Positions 19,841 to 31,101 are shown, counted from the stretch's first letter. The stretch is DNA of 64,000 nucleotides from Pantoea agglomerans (GCF_021397715.1 NZ_CP090207.1:2976001-3040000); one strand, 5' to 3'. The notes: generated from the letters alone by a model not told the origin. Translations and numbers: made by a program.

Positions 19841-21006
19841 TATTTACCCTCCGCGGCAGCAACAACACGCTGTGCGGCGTCTGTCAGGCTGGTTGCTGCA
19901 ATGATGTTCAGACCGCTGTCCGCCAGTTTCTGGGCGCCCAGCTCGGCGTTGTTACCTTCCAGGCGTACCACGACTGGTACGTTAACACCCACTTCAGCCA
20001 CTGCGCCGATGATGCCGTCGGCAATCAGGTCGCAGCGTACGATACCGCCGAAGATGTTAACAAACACGGCTTTCACCGCATCGTCAGACAGGATGATTTT
20101 GAAGGCTTCTGTGACGCGCTCTTTGGTTGCGCCGCCGCCGACATCAAGGAAGTTGGCTGGCTGACCGCCGTGGTGCTTAACGATGTCCATGGTACCCATC
20201 GCCAGACCTGCGCCGTTCACCATACAACCGATGTTGCCTTCCAGCGCAACATAGTTCAGTTCCCACTGTGTCGCATGGGCTTCACGCGGATCTTCCTGGC
20301 TTGGATCGCGCATTTCGCGCAGTTCTGGCTGACGGAACAGGGCATTGCCATCGGCGCCCAGTTTGCCATCCAGGCAGATCAGATCGCCCTGCTTAGTGAT
20401 CACCAGCGGGTTGATCTCAACCATCGCCAGATCGCGCTCCAGGAACAGCGTCGCCAGACCCATAAAGATCTTGGTGAACTGACCCACCAGCTTACCGGAC
20501 AAGCCCAGTTTGAATGCCAGCTCACGGCCCTGATAAGGCTGTGGACCGGTCAGGGGATCAAGCGCCATTTTGTGGATCAGGTGCGGGGTCTCTTCCGCCA
20601 CTTTTTCGATTTCCACGCCGCCTTCGGTTGAGGCCATGAAGATCACGCGACGCGTTGCACGATCGACCACCGCACCCAGGTAAAGCTCCTGATCGATGTC
20701 GGTCGCTGCTTCAACCAGAATCTGGTTGACCGGCTGGCCATTGGCGTCTGTCTGGTAGGTCACCAGGCGTTTGCCCAGCCAGTTTTCAGCAAAGGCACGG
20801 ATCTCTTCTTTGCTGTTAACCACTTTCACACCGCCCGCTTTACCGCGGCCACCGGCATGAACCTGACATTTTACTACCCACGGGCCTGCGCCAATTTTCG
20901 AGGCTGCTTCTTCCGCTTCACGTGGTGTAGTACAGGCGTAACCGGTCGGTGCTGGCATGCCATACCGTGCAAACAGTTGTTTCGCCTGGTATTCGTGTAA
21001 GTTCAT
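19840..21006 (-). CDS. sucC: Succinyl-CoA synthetase subunit beta
   Basis: SucC is the ATP-grasp, nucleotide-binding subunit of the same enzyme. The 388 residues equal the E. coli length; the start [16 protein letters not shown], the [12 protein letters not shown] loop and the C-terminal [13 protein letters not shown] motif are diagnostic. It lies 70 bp downstream of sucB. Confidence 0.98.
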   Translation of the reverse strand: MNLHEYQAKQLFARYGMPAPTGYACTTPREAEEAASKIGAGPWVVKCQVHAGGRGKAGGVKVVNSKEEIRAFAENWLGKRLVTYQTDANGQPVNQILVEAATDIDQELYLGAVVDRATRRVIFMASTEGGVEIEKVAEETPHLIHKMALDPLTGPQPYQGRELAFKLGLSGKLVGQFTKIFMGLATLFLERDLAMVEINPLVITKQGDLICLDGKLGADGNALFRQPELREMRDPSQEDPREAHATQWELNYVALEGNIGCMVNGAGLAMGTMDIVKHHGGQPANFLDVGGGATKERVTEAFKIILSDDAVKAVFVNIFGGIVRCDLIADGIIGAVAEVGVNVPVVVRLEGNNAELGAQKLADSGLNIIAATSLTDAAQRVVAAAEGK

Positions 21007-21076
21007 GATGTTCTATCCATTCAGGTCTGAAAAGAGTAAAGAGGTTGGGCGCGCGGCGAGGCGCGCCCGATGAAAA

Positions 21077-22297
21077 TCAGACATCCAGCAGCAGGCGCGC
21101 CGGGTCTTCCAGCATCTCTTTCACCGCAACCAGGTAGCCGACAGATTCACGGCCATCGATCAGACGGTGATCGTAGGAGAGCGCCAGATACATCATTGGC
21201 AGCACCACCACCTGACCATTGACCGCCATCGGACGATCTTTGATGGCGTGCATACCGAGGATGGCACTCTGTGGCGGGTTGATGATCGGTGTAGACATCA
21301 GGGAACCGAACACACCGCCGTTGGTGATGGTGAAGTTACCGCCGGTCAGATCCTCAACCGTCAGCTTGCCGTCACGGCCTTTCACCGCCAGTTCTTTAAT
21401 TTTCTTCTCGATGTCAGCCATGCTCAGTGCATCAACATCGCGCAGCACTGGCGTGACCAGACCGCGTGGCGTCGAGACGGCAATGCTGACGTCGAAGTAG
21501 TTGTGGTAAACCACATCTTCGCCATCGATGGAGGCATTCACTTCCGGATAGCGTTTCAGCGCTTCAACAACCGCTTTAATGTAGAACGACATGAAGCCCA
21601 GACGCACGCCGTGACGCTTCTCGAACGCCTCACCATACTGCTTACGCAGATCCATGATTGGCTTCATGTTGATTTCGTTGAAGGTGGTCAGCATCGCAGT
21701 GCTGTTCTTCGCTTCCAGCAGACGTTCAGCCACGCGCTTACGCAGACGGGTCATCGGCACGCGTTTTTCGCTGCGGTTTGCCACAGCAGGCTGCGGCGCG
21801 CTGTCAGCGGCAGGTGCAGCGGCTTTCGGCGCAGCAGGCTTGTTGGCCAGATGTTTTTCAACATCTTCACGGGTCAGACGACCACCAACACCGCTGCCTT
21901 TGATCTGCGAAGCGTCGAGGTTATGTTCCGCGATCAGACGGCGAATGGCCGGGCTGAGCGCATCATTGCTCTCTTCTTCCAGGGAGGCGGTCTGACGCTG
22001 AGCCGGAGTCGACTCTTTGCTTTCAGACTTCGCGCTGCTCTCTTTACCGCCGCTGTTGCCCTCTTTCAGACGGCCCAGGATCTGGCGTGAAGTGACGGTT
22101 GCGCCCTCATCTTCCAGCACGGCTTCTAAGATACCGTCAGCGGATGCCGGCACTTCCAGCACCACTTTGTCAGTTTCAATTTCAACCAGCACTTCATCGC
22201 GAGTCACTGCATCGCCTGGTTTTTTGTGCCAGGTTGCCACGGAGGCATCGGCAACCGATTCAGGCAGGTCGGGAACGAGAATATCTACGCTACTCAT
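21077..22297 (-). CDS. sucB: 2-oxoglutarate dehydrogenase E2, dihydrolipoyl succinyltransferase
   Basis: SucB moves the succinyl group from SucA to CoA through a swinging lipoyl arm. The 406-residue protein has one lipoyl domain (Lys about 44 in [11 protein letters not shown]), a linker, a peripheral subunit-binding domain ([20 protein letters not shown], about 115-150) and the catalytic domain with [11 protein letters not shown] near the C-terminus. It follows sucA by 15 bp. Confidence 0.98.
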   Translation of the reverse strand: MSSVDILVPDLPESVADASVATWHKKPGDAVTRDEVLVEIETDKVVLEVPASADGILEAVLEDEGATVTSRQILGRLKEGNSGGKESSAKSESKESTPAQRQTASLEEESNDALSPAIRRLIAEHNLDASQIKGSGVGGRLTREDVEKHLANKPAAPKAAAPAADSAPQPAVANRSEKRVPMTRLRKRVAERLLEAKNSTAMLTTFNEINMKPIMDLRKQYGEAFEKRHGVRLGFMSFYIKAVVEALKRYPEVNASIDGEDVVYHNYFDVSIAVSTPRGLVTPVLRDVDALSMADIEKKIKELAVKGRDGKLTVEDLTGGNFTITNGGVFGSLMSTPIINPPQSAILGMHAIKDRPMAVNGQVVVLPMMYLALSYDHRLIDGRESVGYLVAVKEMLEDPARLLLDV

Positions 22298-22312
22298 TAT
22301 CTTTCCTTTTAA

Positions 22313-25120
22313 TTAATTAACGTTCAGCGCGTCATTAACCAGGTCTTGCTGCTGTTTTTGGTGTACGGACATGTAACCCACGGCCGGTGAAGCGGATGCC
22401 GGACGGCCTGCATAACGCAAGGTGGCGCCAAACGGCACGACTTCGCGGAAATGGTGCTGACTGCAGTACCATGCACCCTGATTCAGTGGCTCTTCCTGAC
22501 ACCAGACAAAATCCTGCACGTGGGAATACGCTTTTAAAGCTTCCTGTACCGCTTGATGCGGGAACGGATAGAGCTGCTCGATGCGCACGATAGCCACATC
22601 GGTCTGCTCATTTTTACGGCGCTGTTCCAGCAGGTCGTAATAGACTTTACCGGAGCACAACACCACGCGTTTCACGCCCTGCGGATCGAGATCGTCGATT
22701 TCGCCAATCGCCGGTTTGAAGCTGCCGTTAGCCAGTTCATCCAGCGTGGAGATCGCCAGCGGATGACGCAGCAGCGATTTCGGTGACATCACAATCAGTG
22801 GACGACGCATTCCGCGCAGCGCCTGACGACGCAGCATGTGATAAACCTGCGCTGGCGTAGACGGCACGCAGACCTGCATGTTCTGCTCAGCGCAGAGTTG
22901 CAGATAGCGCTCAAGGCGTGCTGAGGAGTGCTCAGGACCCTGACCTTCATAGCCGTGCGGCAGCAGCATCACCAGGCCACACATCCGGCCCCATTTCTGC
23001 TCACCGGAGCTGATGAACTGGTCGATCACCACCTGGGCACCGTTGGCGAAGTCACCAAACTGCGCTTCCCAGATGGTCAGGATACGCGGTTCTGCAGTGG
23101 CATAACCATATTCAAACGCCAGCACCGCCTCTTCTGACAGCACGGAGTCCCAGACTTTGAACTGGCCCTGACCACTGTGCACATGGTGCAGCGGGGTATA
23201 GGTTGAGCCGTTCGCCTGGTTGTGGACCACTGCGTGACGGTGGAAGAAGGTACCGCGACCGGTATCTTCGCCCGACAGGCGAACCGGGATACCTTCATCT
23301 ACCAGCGTGGCATAGGCCAGGTTTTCCGCGCCGCCCCAGTCAAAGGCTTTTTCACCTTCGGCCATCAGTCGGCGATCGTTGTAGATCTTGGCGACGCGTG
23401 ACTGGACTTCTACCTCTTCCGGCACCTGGCTGATACGCAGCGCCAGTTCCTTCAGACGTTTCATGTCGACCTGGGCCGGATATGGCTCATCCCACTCGTG
23501 GTTGAGGTAAGGCGACCAGGTAAAGGAGTGCAGGCTCATCGGACGCCATTCCGGCACCACGCATTCGCCGGCATCCAGCGCATCGCGGTAGAGATTGACC
23601 ATCTCGGTCGCATCTTCCTGAGTGGCTACCCCTTCGCTCTCCAGACGGTCAGCGTAGATTTTACGCGGCGTCGGATGCTTTTTGATTTTCTGGTACATCA
23701 GCGGCTGGGTCGCACTCGGCTCATCGGCTTCGTTGTGACCATGACGGCGATAGCAGACCAGATCGATAAACACATCACGTTTAAAGGTGTTGCGATAATC
23801 GAGCGCCAGACGGGTAACAAACGCCACCGCTTCCGGATCATCCGCATTGACGTGGAAAATCGGTGCCAGCACCATTTTGCCGATGTCGGTGCAATAAGGC
23901 GTTGAGCGCGCATCTTTCGGGTTGGAGGTGGTGAAGCCAACCTGGTTGTTGATCACGATGCGAACGGTACCGCCCACTTCGTAACCGCGCGCCTGGGACA
24001 TGTTCAGGGTTTCCTGCACCACGCCCTGGCCGATCACAGCGGCATCACCGTGAATGGTGATCGGTAACACTTTGTTGCTGCTTGGCTCTTCCAGACGATC
24101 CAGACGGGCACGCACTGACCCCATCACCACCGGGCTGACGATCTCCAGGTGCGATGGGTTAAACGCCAGCGCCAGGTGGACCAGGCCGCCTTCGGTTTCG
24201 ACGTCAGACGAGAAGCCCATGTGGTACTTCACGTCACCGGTACCGAGGTGCTCTTTATGCTTACCGGCGAACTCGTCGAACAGATCCTGCGGCTTTTTAC
24301 CCAGCACGTTGATCAGAACGTTGAGACGACCACGGTGCGCCATACCCAGTACCACTTCACGGGTACCGCTTTTACCGGCATGGCGAATCATTTCGCGCAG
24401 CATCGGCACCAGCGCATCGCCGCCTTCCAGCGAGAAGCGTTTGGCGCCCGGGAATTTAGCCCCGAGATATTTTTCCAGACCTTCTGCCGCGGTCAGCTCT
24501 TTCAGGAAACCTTTTTTCTCTTCGCTGCTGAATGACGCATGGCCCACCGCCGATTCAAGACGCTGCTGAATCCAGCGTTTCTCGTCGGTGTTATTGATGT
24601 GCATATACTCCGCACCAATCGAGCCACAGTAAGTCTGGGTCAGCGCCTCGAACAGATCGGCCAGCTTCATGGTCTCTTTGCCGATGGCAAACGAACCTAC
24701 GTTAAAGCTTTCCTGAAAATCGGCGTCGGTCAGATCGTGAAAAGCCGGGTCCAGATCGGCAACCCGATCCTGCTTCCACAGGCCGAGCGGATCGAGATTG
24801 GCGTGCTGATGGCCGCGGAAACGGAACGCGTTAATCAGCTGCAGCACTTTCACTTGCTTGGAGTTGGTTTCTGGATCGGAGACAGATGAGGTGTAACGAG
24901 ATGCGTCTTTCGCCAGGCGACGGAAGTACTCACGTGTGGTGGAGTGAAACTGCTCAGGTTTCATTCCGGTGCCCGGTAACTGTTGGAACATCGAGCGCCA
25001 CACTGCATCGACAGAGTCAGGATCGGTCAGGAAATCCTCATAGAGTTGCTCTATGTAAGACTGGTTCGCGCCGGCCAGCCAGGAGGAGTCCAGCCAGGGC
25101 TTCATCGCGCTGTTCTGCAT
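22313..25120 (-). CDS. sucA: 2-oxoglutarate dehydrogenase E1
   Basis: SucA decarboxylates 2-oxoglutarate with thiamine diphosphate and passes succinyl to SucB. The 935-residue length matches E. coli. Visible landmarks are the N-terminal SNADSS-like peptide region that binds E2, GMAHRGRLNVLINVLGK, the ThDP site region IHGDAAVIGQGVVQETLNMS, and the C-terminal SGEDTGRGTFFHRHAVV. It follows sdhB after 205 bp that carry one stem-loop. Confidence 0.98.
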   Translation of the reverse strand: MQNSAMKPWLDSSWLAGANQSYIEQLYEDFLTDPDSVDAVWRSMFQQLPGTGMKPEQFHSTTREYFRRLAKDASRYTSSVSDPETNSKQVKVLQLINAFRFRGHQHANLDPLGLWKQDRVADLDPAFHDLTDADFQESFNVGSFAIGKETMKLADLFEALTQTYCGSIGAEYMHINNTDEKRWIQQRLESAVGHASFSSEEKKGFLKELTAAEGLEKYLGAKFPGAKRFSLEGGDALVPMLREMIRHAGKSGTREVVLGMAHRGRLNVLINVLGKKPQDLFDEFAGKHKEHLGTGDVKYHMGFSSDVETEGGLVHLALAFNPSHLEIVSPVVMGSVRARLDRLEEPSSNKVLPITIHGDAAVIGQGVVQETLNMSQARGYEVGGTVRIVINNQVGFTTSNPKDARSTPYCTDIGKMVLAPIFHVNADDPEAVAFVTRLALDYRNTFKRDVFIDLVCYRRHGHNEADEPSATQPLMYQKIKKHPTPRKIYADRLESEGVATQEDATEMVNLYRDALDAGECVVPEWRPMSLHSFTWSPYLNHEWDEPYPAQVDMKRLKELALRISQVPEEVEVQSRVAKIYNDRRLMAEGEKAFDWGGAENLAYATLVDEGIPVRLSGEDTGRGTFFHRHAVVHNQANGSTYTPLHHVHSGQGQFKVWDSVLSEEAVLAFEYGYATAEPRILTIWEAQFGDFANGAQVVIDQFISSGEQKWGRMCGLVMLLPHGYEGQGPEHSSARLERYLQLCAEQNMQVCVPSTPAQVYHMLRRQALRGMRRPLIVMSPKSLLRHPLAISTLDELANGSFKPAIGEIDDLDPQGVKRVVLCSGKVYYDLLEQRRKNEQTDVAIVRIEQLYPFPHQAVQEALKAYSHVQDFVWCQEEPLNQGAWYCSQHHFREVVPFGATLRYAGRPASASPAVGYMSVHQKQQQDLVNDALNVN

Positions 25121-25292
25121 TGTGATCCCTTAAGCATTGCTATGCTTTTTTGAGGTTTCATTTGTTGCCGCTTTCGCGGTTTGCCGTAGTGAGTTCAGCG
25201 ATACGAGCACTGTGCGCAGCGCGCGCGTGGCCCGTAAGGGAACCTTTGTAAACGTAGTACCAGACCGCGCTTACAGAGGCTTCCGTAAACCA

Positions 25293-25313
25293 CCGGGAAC
25301 CTGAGGTTCCCGG
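25293..25313. other. Stem-loop between sdhB and sucA
   Basis: Ten-base arms CCGGGAACCT and AGGTTCCCGG are separated by one base. There is no T run, so it is more likely an RNA-stabilising or REP-like intercistronic hairpin than a terminator. In E. coli sdh and suc are largely cotranscribed. Confidence 0.6.
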
Positions 25314-25325
25314 ATGGTGTGGTGC

Positions 25326-26042
25326 TTATGCCCCGCGTTGCAGCAGCATCGACTTAATGTGGCCGATGGCGCGCGTCGGGTTCAGCCCTTTCGGGCATAC
25401 GCTCACACAGTTCATAATGCTGTGACAGCGGAATACACTGAAAGCGTCGTTCAGATTGTCGAGACGCGCATCGGTTTCGGTGTCGCGGCTGTCGATCAGG
25501 AAGCGGTACGCGGCCAGCAGGCCAGCAGGTCCGATAAACTTCTCCGGATTCCACCAGAACGATGGGCATGAGGTTGAACAACAGGCACAGAGAATACATT
25601 CGTATAATCCGTCCAGATGCTCGCGCTCATCCGGCGATTGCAGATGCTCGCGTGCCGGCGGATTTTCCCCATTATTCAACAGGAAAGGCTTAATTTTCTC
25701 ATATTGTGCATAAAACTGGCTCATGTCTACCACCAGGTCACGCACCACCGGTAAACCGGGCAGCGGACGGATAACAATTTTCTGTTTACCGTTGCCTAAC
25801 GCCGAGACTGGCGTGATACAGGCCAGACCGTTTTTACCGTTCATGTTGAGGCCGTCAGAGCCGCACACACCTTCACGGCAGGAGCGACGAAACGCCAGCG
25901 TCGGATCTTTCTCTTTCAGACGGATCAGCGCATCCAGCAACATCATGTCGCGACCATCTTCCGCTTCCAGGCTGTACTCCTGCATCCGCGGTTTGTCATC
26001 GACCTCTGGATTGTAGCGATAAATTGAAAACTCGAGTCTCAT
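25326..26042 (-). CDS. sdhB: Succinate dehydrogenase iron-sulfur subunit
   Basis: SdhB passes electrons from the flavin in SdhA to quinone. Three cluster motifs are visible: [2Fe-2S] in CREGVCGSDGLNMNG, [4Fe-4S] in CILCACCSTSCPS, and [3Fe-4S] in CHSIMNCVSVCPKG. I use the second of two adjacent ATGs (26042), which gives 238 residues as in E. coli and a better distance from GGAG. It lies 14 bp after sdhA. Confidence 0.98.
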   Translation of the reverse strand: MRLEFSIYRYNPEVDDKPRMQEYSLEAEDGRDMMLLDALIRLKEKDPTLAFRRSCREGVCGSDGLNMNGKNGLACITPVSALGNGKQKIVIRPLPGLPVVRDLVVDMSQFYAQYEKIKPFLLNNGENPPAREHLQSPDEREHLDGLYECILCACCSTSCPSFWWNPEKFIGPAGLLAAYRFLIDSRDTETDARLDNLNDAFSVFRCHSIMNCVSVCPKGLNPTRAIGHIKSMLLQRGA

Positions 26043-26056
26043 CATCGTCTCCGAAA

Positions 26057-27823
26057 TTAGTAGGTACGCACTTTCGGCGGGAAGGCCGCGCGCAGTTTCG
26101 GCTGCATGTTCACCTCACGGCGCGTCATGCTCTCGGTTTCCGGGACATAAAGACTGTGGCACAGCCAGTTTTCATCATCACGATCCGGGAAGTCGAAGCG
26201 ACTATGTGCACCGCGGCTCTCGGTGCGATAGTTAGCCGCCACCGCCGTGGCAAACGCCGTCTCCATCAGGTTATCCAGTTCCAGACACTCAATACGCTGG
26301 GTGTTGAAGTCCGGTGAGCGATCATCCAGACGCGCCGATTTCAGGCGTTCACGAATCACTTTCAGCTCTTCCAGGCCCTGCGCCATGGCATCGCCTTCAC
26401 GGAAGACCGAGAAGTTATTCTGCATGCAACGCTGCAGTGCTTTACGAATCTCAACCGGGTCTTCACCGGTGGTGTTGTTTTCCCAGCGGTTGAAGCGCGC
26501 CATCGCCGCATCAATTTCATCTTCAGAGGCATCACGCAGATCGCCCTGCTCCTGAATGCTTTCCAGCAGATGCAGACCGGCCGCACGGCCAAAGACCACC
26601 AGGTCGAGCAGCGAGTTGCCGCCCAGTCGGTTGGCACCGTGAACCGATACGCAGGCGATTTCGCCCACCGCAAACAGCCCTGGAATCACCACGTCTTCGC
26701 CCTGCTCATTCACCCGCAGTGCCTGTCCGGTCACTTTGGTTGGAATGCCGCCCATCATGTAGTGACAGGTCGGAATTACCGGGATCGGCTCTTTAATCGG
26801 GTCAGCATGAGCAAAGGTGCGCGACAGCTCAAGAATGCCTGGCAGACGTGACTCCAGCACCTCTTTACCCAGGTGATCGAGCTTCAGTTTAATGTGCGGG
26901 CCCCACGGACCATCGCAGCCGCGACCTTCACGGATTTCGATCATCATCGAGCGCGCAACTACGTCACGGCCCGCCAGATCTTTGGCATTCGGCGCATAAC
27001 GCTCCATGAAGCGCTCGCCATGTTTATTCAGCAGATAACCGCCTTCACCACGGCAGCCTTCGGTCACCAGCACACCAGCGCCGGCGATGCCGGTTGGGTG
27101 GAACTGCCACATCTCCATATCCTGCACCGGTACGCCGGCGCGCAGCGCCATGCCGACACCGTCACCGGTGTTGATGTGCGCATTGGTGGTGGACTGGTAG
27201 ATACGCCCCGCGCCGCCAGTGGCCAGCACGGTAGCTTTGGCTTTGAAGTAAACGGTTTCACCGGTTTCGATACAAATCGCGGTACAGCCAACCACGGCGC
27301 CGTCGGCATTTTTCACCAGATCCAGCGCATACCACTCAGAAAAGATAGTGGTCTTATTTTTCAGGTTCTGCTGGTAGAGCGTGTGCAGCAGGGCGTGACC
27401 GGTACGGTCCGCTGCCGCCGCGGTACGTGCCGCCTGCTCGCCGCCGAAGTTCTTCGACTGACCACCAAACGGACGCTGATAGACACGGCCATCATCCAGA
27501 CGCGAGAACGGCAGACCCATGTGCTCCAGCTCCAGAATCGCTTCCGGGCCGGTTTTACACATATATTCAATCGCGTCCTGGTCACCGATATAGTCGGAGC
27601 CTTTGACGGTGTCGTACATGTGCCATTCCCAGTTATCTTCATGGGTATTACCCAGCGCGACGGTAATACCGCCCTGCGCAGATACGGTGTGGGAACGGGT
27701 CGGGAAAACTTTGGATAACAGGGCACAGCTCTGGCCGGCCTGGGAGATTTGCAGTGCGGCTCGCATTCCTGCGCCACCTGCGCCGATCACCACGGCATCA
27801 AACTCTCTGATTGGCAAACTCAT
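26057..27823 (-). CDS. sdhA: Succinate dehydrogenase flavoprotein subunit
   Basis: SdhA oxidises succinate to fumarate with covalently bound FAD. The 588 residues equal E. coli. Dinucleotide-binding [12 protein letters not shown] at the start, the flavinylated His near 45 in [10 protein letters not shown], the substrate motif [10 protein letters not shown] and the C-terminal [13 protein letters not shown] are all present. The start directly abuts the sdhD stop. Confidence 0.98.
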   Translation of the reverse strand: MSLPIREFDAVVIGAGGAGMRAALQISQAGQSCALLSKVFPTRSHTVSAQGGITVALGNTHEDNWEWHMYDTVKGSDYIGDQDAIEYMCKTGPEAILELEHMGLPFSRLDDGRVYQRPFGGQSKNFGGEQAARTAAAADRTGHALLHTLYQQNLKNKTTIFSEWYALDLVKNADGAVVGCTAICIETGETVYFKAKATVLATGGAGRIYQSTTNAHINTGDGVGMALRAGVPVQDMEMWQFHPTGIAGAGVLVTEGCRGEGGYLLNKHGERFMERYAPNAKDLAGRDVVARSMMIEIREGRGCDGPWGPHIKLKLDHLGKEVLESRLPGILELSRTFAHADPIKEPIPVIPTCHYMMGGIPTKVTGQALRVNEQGEDVVIPGLFAVGEIACVSVHGANRLGGNSLLDLVVFGRAAGLHLLESIQEQGDLRDASEDEIDAAMARFNRWENNTTGEDPVEIRKALQRCMQNNFSVFREGDAMAQGLEELKVIRERLKSARLDDRSPDFNTQRIECLELDNLMETAFATAVAANYRTESRGAHSRFDFPDRDDENWLCHSLYVPETESMTRREVNMQPKLRAAFPPKVRTY

Positions 27824-28171
27824 TTACACACCCCACACCACAACAAATCCATAGATCGCATACCACAACAGCGCCACCACAATCACAAACTGCAACAACA
27901 GACGGGTTGCCAGTGGTTTGACGTAGTCAGTCAACACCTGCCACATACCGATCCAGCCGTGGATCAGAATGGAAAACAGCGTCAGCAGGGTGAACACTTT
28001 GGTGAATGCGGAAGCGAAGAAGCCACGCCACAGCTCATACGTCAGCGTGTCTGTCATCACCACAAAACCGAGGATATAGACGATGTAGAGCGTAATCAGA
28101 ATTGACGTTGCCCGCAGCAGCAGCCAGTCCTGAATGCCGTTGCGACCCAACGCGGATGCATTGCTTACCAT
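27824..28171 (-). CDS. sdhD: Succinate dehydrogenase membrane anchor SdhD
   Basis: SdhD (115 residues) is one of two membrane anchors that bind heme b and ubiquinone. Three hydrophobic helices are visible; the heme ligand His is in [16 protein letters not shown]. It overlaps sdhC by 7 bp and abuts sdhA. Confidence 0.97.
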   Translation of the reverse strand: MVSNASALGRNGIQDWLLLRATSILITLYIVYILGFVVMTDTLTYELWRGFFASAFTKVFTLLTLFSILIHGWIGMWQVLTDYVKPLATRLLLQFVIVVALLWYAIYGFVVVWGV

Positions 28172-28554
28172 ACGAGGACTCCCGCCAGAATTGCCAGCAC
28201 GACAGTGATCACAAAAGTCATATAAGCCGAACGTTTACCCACCTGCAGGGTTTCAGCCAGATAACCAAAATCCATCAACATATGACGAATCCCGCTCACC
28301 GCGTGATAGGCCAGCGCCGTTAAAATGCCCCACATGATGAACTTCGCGAAGAAGCCATCCATGATGGTTGCAGCGTGCTGGAAACCTTCCGGAGAGGAGA
28401 GAGAGAGACCGAGCAGCCACAGCAGGATGCCAAGGGCAACCAATGTGATTACGCCGGAGACGCGGTGAAGAATGGACGATATTGCAGTAACGGGAAACCG
28501 GATCGTCGAGAGATCCAAGTTGACAGGTCTTTGTTTTTTCACGGTTTTGCCCAC
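28165..28554 (-). CDS. sdhC: Succinate dehydrogenase cytochrome b556 subunit
   Basis: SdhC (129 residues from the GTG at 28554) is the second membrane anchor. This start gives [15 protein letters not shown] and the E. coli length; the open frame extends 17 codons further but those residues do not resemble the family. Quinone-site region [12 protein letters not shown] and heme ligand region [15 protein letters not shown] are conserved. First gene of sdhCDAB-sucABCD. Confidence 0.95.
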   Translation of the reverse strand: MGKTVKKQRPVNLDLSTIRFPVTAISSILHRVSGVITLVALGILLWLLGLSLSSPEGFQHAATIMDGFFAKFIMWGILTALAYHAVSGIRHMLMDFGYLAETLQVGKRSAYMTFVITVVLAILAGVLVW

Positions 28555-29186
28555 ACAGCTCTTTTTTATTTTGCTTCCTCCGGACCTGAGGCGGAGTCTA
28601 ATCACAACGCGTGGCAGACTTTAACCGTCACCAAAAAAGCAACATCCAGTGTTAATTGACGCGGTAGAAACGCTGGGTGGCTCCTGGTGTCAGGGTGTTC
28701 CGGAGACCTGGCTGGAGTATAGGAGGATCACATTCTGATTACAATTCCCCTACAAACTCTTTGGTAAATTTTAGGTGGAACAGTGATCCTACTCACGATT
28801 TTCACAAATGATACAATTTTAATTATCTGATTTGACAATAGTTCAACAATTCAGTTACAAACTAACGCTACAAATTCCTATGATGCACAAAAGTTATGGG
28901 GATACACTTTCCCCTAAGCGCAAGTTATGTAACATTGCGAACGTAAGCATTAAAAAGCATCAGGTTATTGGTTACCAAGAAGTTATGTCCTGACCGGATC
29001 TTTAACAACCGCGATATGCAGCATGTCCATGGCTCTACGGTTCCTGCTGGGAACGCGCCTCTCACTCTGTACCCTGCACCAGCTATAAGACAGCAGAGTG
29101 ATGCTGTGAAGTTTTGCCAACCGCAACATGAACGCGTTTCAGGTGTCTAAAGATCTTTACCTGCCTAAGGCGCTATGGAGACGAAA
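28555..29186. other. Divergent promoter region of sdhC and gltA
   Basis: A 632-bp AT-richer stretch with no supported gene. It should contain the sdh and gltA promoters and leaders, which in E. coli respond to CRP, ArcA and small RNAs. One good CRP-like dyad is listed separately. I could not assign transcription starts. Confidence 0.75.
28782..28797. promoter_or_regulatory. CRP-like site between sdhC and gltA
   Basis: AGTGATCCTACTCACG matches TGTGA-N6-TCACA with one mismatch in each half. It lies about 230 bp before sdhC and 390 bp before gltA, so sdh is the more likely target. Known catabolite control of sdh fits; binding is inferred. Confidence 0.5.
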
Positions 29187-30470
29187 ATGACAGATAAAAA
29201 AGTGACGCTAACCCTACAAGATGAAACGTCCGTTGAACTGGATGTGCTGCAAGGCACGCTGGGCCAGGATGTGGTTGATGTCCGCGCCCTCGGCTCCAGT
29301 GGACTCTTTACCTTCGATCCGGGTTTCACCTCTACCGCATCCTGCGAATCAAAAATCACCTTTATTGATGGTGATGAAGGTATCCTGTTGCACCGCGGCT
29401 TCCCGATCGCCCAGCTGGCGACCCACTCTAACTATCTGGAAGTGTGCTACATCCTGCTGAATGGCGAAGCGCCAAATCAGAAGCAGTTTGAAGAATTTCG
29501 TACCACCGTTACCCGTCATACCATGATTCATGAGCAGATCACCCGTCTGTTCCACGGTTTCCGTCGTGATTCGCATCCGATGGCGGTGATGTGTGGTGTG
29601 ACCGGCGCACTGGCGGCGTTTTACCACGATTCGCTGGACGTAAACATTGAGCGTCACCGCGAAATCGCCGCGTTCCGCCTGCTTTCCAAAATGCCGACCA
29701 TGGCCGCGATGTGCTACAAATACTCCATCGGCCAGCCGTTCGTTTATCCGCGTAATGACCTCTCTTATGCCGGTAACTTCCTGCACATGATGTTCGCCAC
29801 GCCGTGCGAAGAGTACAAGGTTAACCCGGTACTGGAACGCGCCATGGACCGTATCCTGATCCTGCATGCTGACCATGAGCAGAACGCCTCAACCTCGACC
29901 GTGCGTACCGCTGGTTCTTCTGGCGCGAATCCATTTGCCTGCATCGCGGCGGGCATCGCCTCCCTGTGGGGACCGGCGCACGGCGGCGCGAACGAAGCTA
30001 CGCTGCGTATGCTGGAAGAGATCAGCACCGTTGAGCACATTCCTGAATTTGTGAAGCGTGCCAAAGATAAAAATGACTCCTTCCGCCTGATGGGCTTTGG
30101 TCACCGGGTTTACAAGAACTACGATCCGCGCGCGACCGTGATGCGCGATACCTGCCATGAAGTGCTGAATGAGCTGGGTATGAAGGACGATCTGCTGGAA
30201 GTGGCGATGGAGCTGGAACACATTGCGCTGAACGACCCGTACTTTATTGAGCGCAAACTCTATCCAAACGTCGATTTCTACTCTGGCATTATTCTGAAAG
30301 CGATGGGTATCCCGTCATCCATGTTTACCGTGATCTTCGCGATGGCGCGTACCGTTGGCTGGATTGCACACTGGAAAGAGATGCACGACGAAGGGATGAA
30401 AATTGCCCGTCCACGTCAGCTCTACACCGGTTATACCGAGCGCGAATTTAACTCGCAGCTGGACAAATAA
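29187..30470 (+). CDS. gltA: Citrate synthase, type II
   Basis: GltA condenses oxaloacetate and acetyl-CoA to citrate. The ATG at 29187 follows GGAGACGAAA and gives 427 residues as in E. coli; an in-frame ATG 12 bp upstream is unlikely. Catalytic residues are in GPAHGGANE (His), [13 protein letters not shown] (His) and NVDFYSGII (Asp). It is the hexameric, NADH-inhibited enteric type by similarity. It is divergent from sdhC and ends 18 bp before an unusual palindromic element. Confidence 0.98.
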   Translation: MTDKKVTLTLQDETSVELDVLQGTLGQDVVDVRALGSSGLFTFDPGFTSTASCESKITFIDGDEGILLHRGFPIAQLATHSNYLEVCYILLNGEAPNQKQFEEFRTTVTRHTMIHEQITRLFHGFRRDSHPMAVMCGVTGALAAFYHDSLDVNIERHREIAAFRLLSKMPTMAAMCYKYSIGQPFVYPRNDLSYAGNFLHMMFATPCEEYKVNPVLERAMDRILILHADHEQNASTSTVRTAGSSGANPFACIAAGIASLWGPAHGGANEATLRMLEEISTVEHIPEFVKRAKDKNDSFRLMGFGHRVYKNYDPRATVMRDTCHEVLNELGMKDDLLEVAMELEHIALNDPYFIERKLYPNVDFYSGIILKAMGIPSSMFTVIFAMARTVGWIAHWKEMHDEGMKIARPRQLYTGYTEREFNSQLDK

Positions 30471-30487
30471 ACGTTATTTCCCAACAC

Positions 30488-31083
30488 AAAAACGGGGCCA
30501 TCTGGCCTGATGCTTGTCAGTTAAGGTTAAATTTGCAAAAGCTGTCACGGTCACGTGGCAGCTTTTTTTCTGCGCGAGCGTGCCGGAGTGCGGGCCTGAG
30601 CACCTCTGCTGCTGCCGGGCCGTCCTCGCGCCGCTGCGCGGTTCCTTCGGCTTTGACGTCGTGCCGACGAACCGTTCGGGGATCGGCCTTCCCTGGCCGG
30701 CCCCGAACTCTCCACGCTTCCCGGCGTGGACTTCTGGCTCAACGTCACGCCTCAGCGCTGCGGATAGCCCTTTCAGCAGCAGAGGCGCTCAGGCCTCCAC
30801 TATCGTGCCCTTTTTAACAGCACGCACTGAAGTTTCAGAGCAGGCGGGGGGCGATCAGGGGCAGGCAATCCGCAGCGCTGAACATTAGCCAGGAGAGCCC
30901 GCAGGACGCGGGCGAAAGGCGGGGCGGCACAGGATGTGCCATCCCCGGCGGTCCGTCAGGCAGAGGAATGAAGTGAAGGTACCGCGCAGCGGCGCGAGGA
31001 CCGGCAGCCCCTGAGCGGCACCAGACTGCGTTATCACCTGTCGATTAACTGACGAGCATCAGGCCATCTGGCCCCGTTTTTTT
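30488..31083. repeat. Large nested inverted-repeat element between gltA and nei
   Basis: A 596-bp GC-rich segment between convergent genes. Its ends are near-identical inverted repeats of about 37 bp (30488-30524 and 31045-31083) that begin AAAAACGGGGCCA. Inside lie a nested pair at 30611-30648 and 30975-31008 with a 21-bp perfect core, a 13-bp perfect pair at 30753-30765 and 30868-30880, and a 21-of-23 pair at 30592-30614 and 30774-30796, plus several short hairpins. Both outer arms read outward into T runs. No open frame resembles a protein. It may be a non-autonomous mobile element or a structured RNA; I do not recognise the family. Confidence 0.8.
30536..30569 (+). terminator. Terminator of gltA
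   Basis: A strong hairpin AAAGCTGTCACG/CGTGGCAGCTTT with a 4-base loop, followed by T7. It sits just inside the left arm of the palindromic element, about 65 bp after the gltA stop. Confidence 0.85.
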
Positions 31084-31101
31084 AATGTCACCGTCAGGCA
31101 T

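Noticed and set aside
30514..30888. Short open frames (up to 124 codons) inside the palindromic element
   Set aside because: They run through hairpins and inverted repeats, have no ribosome binding site and resemble no protein family.
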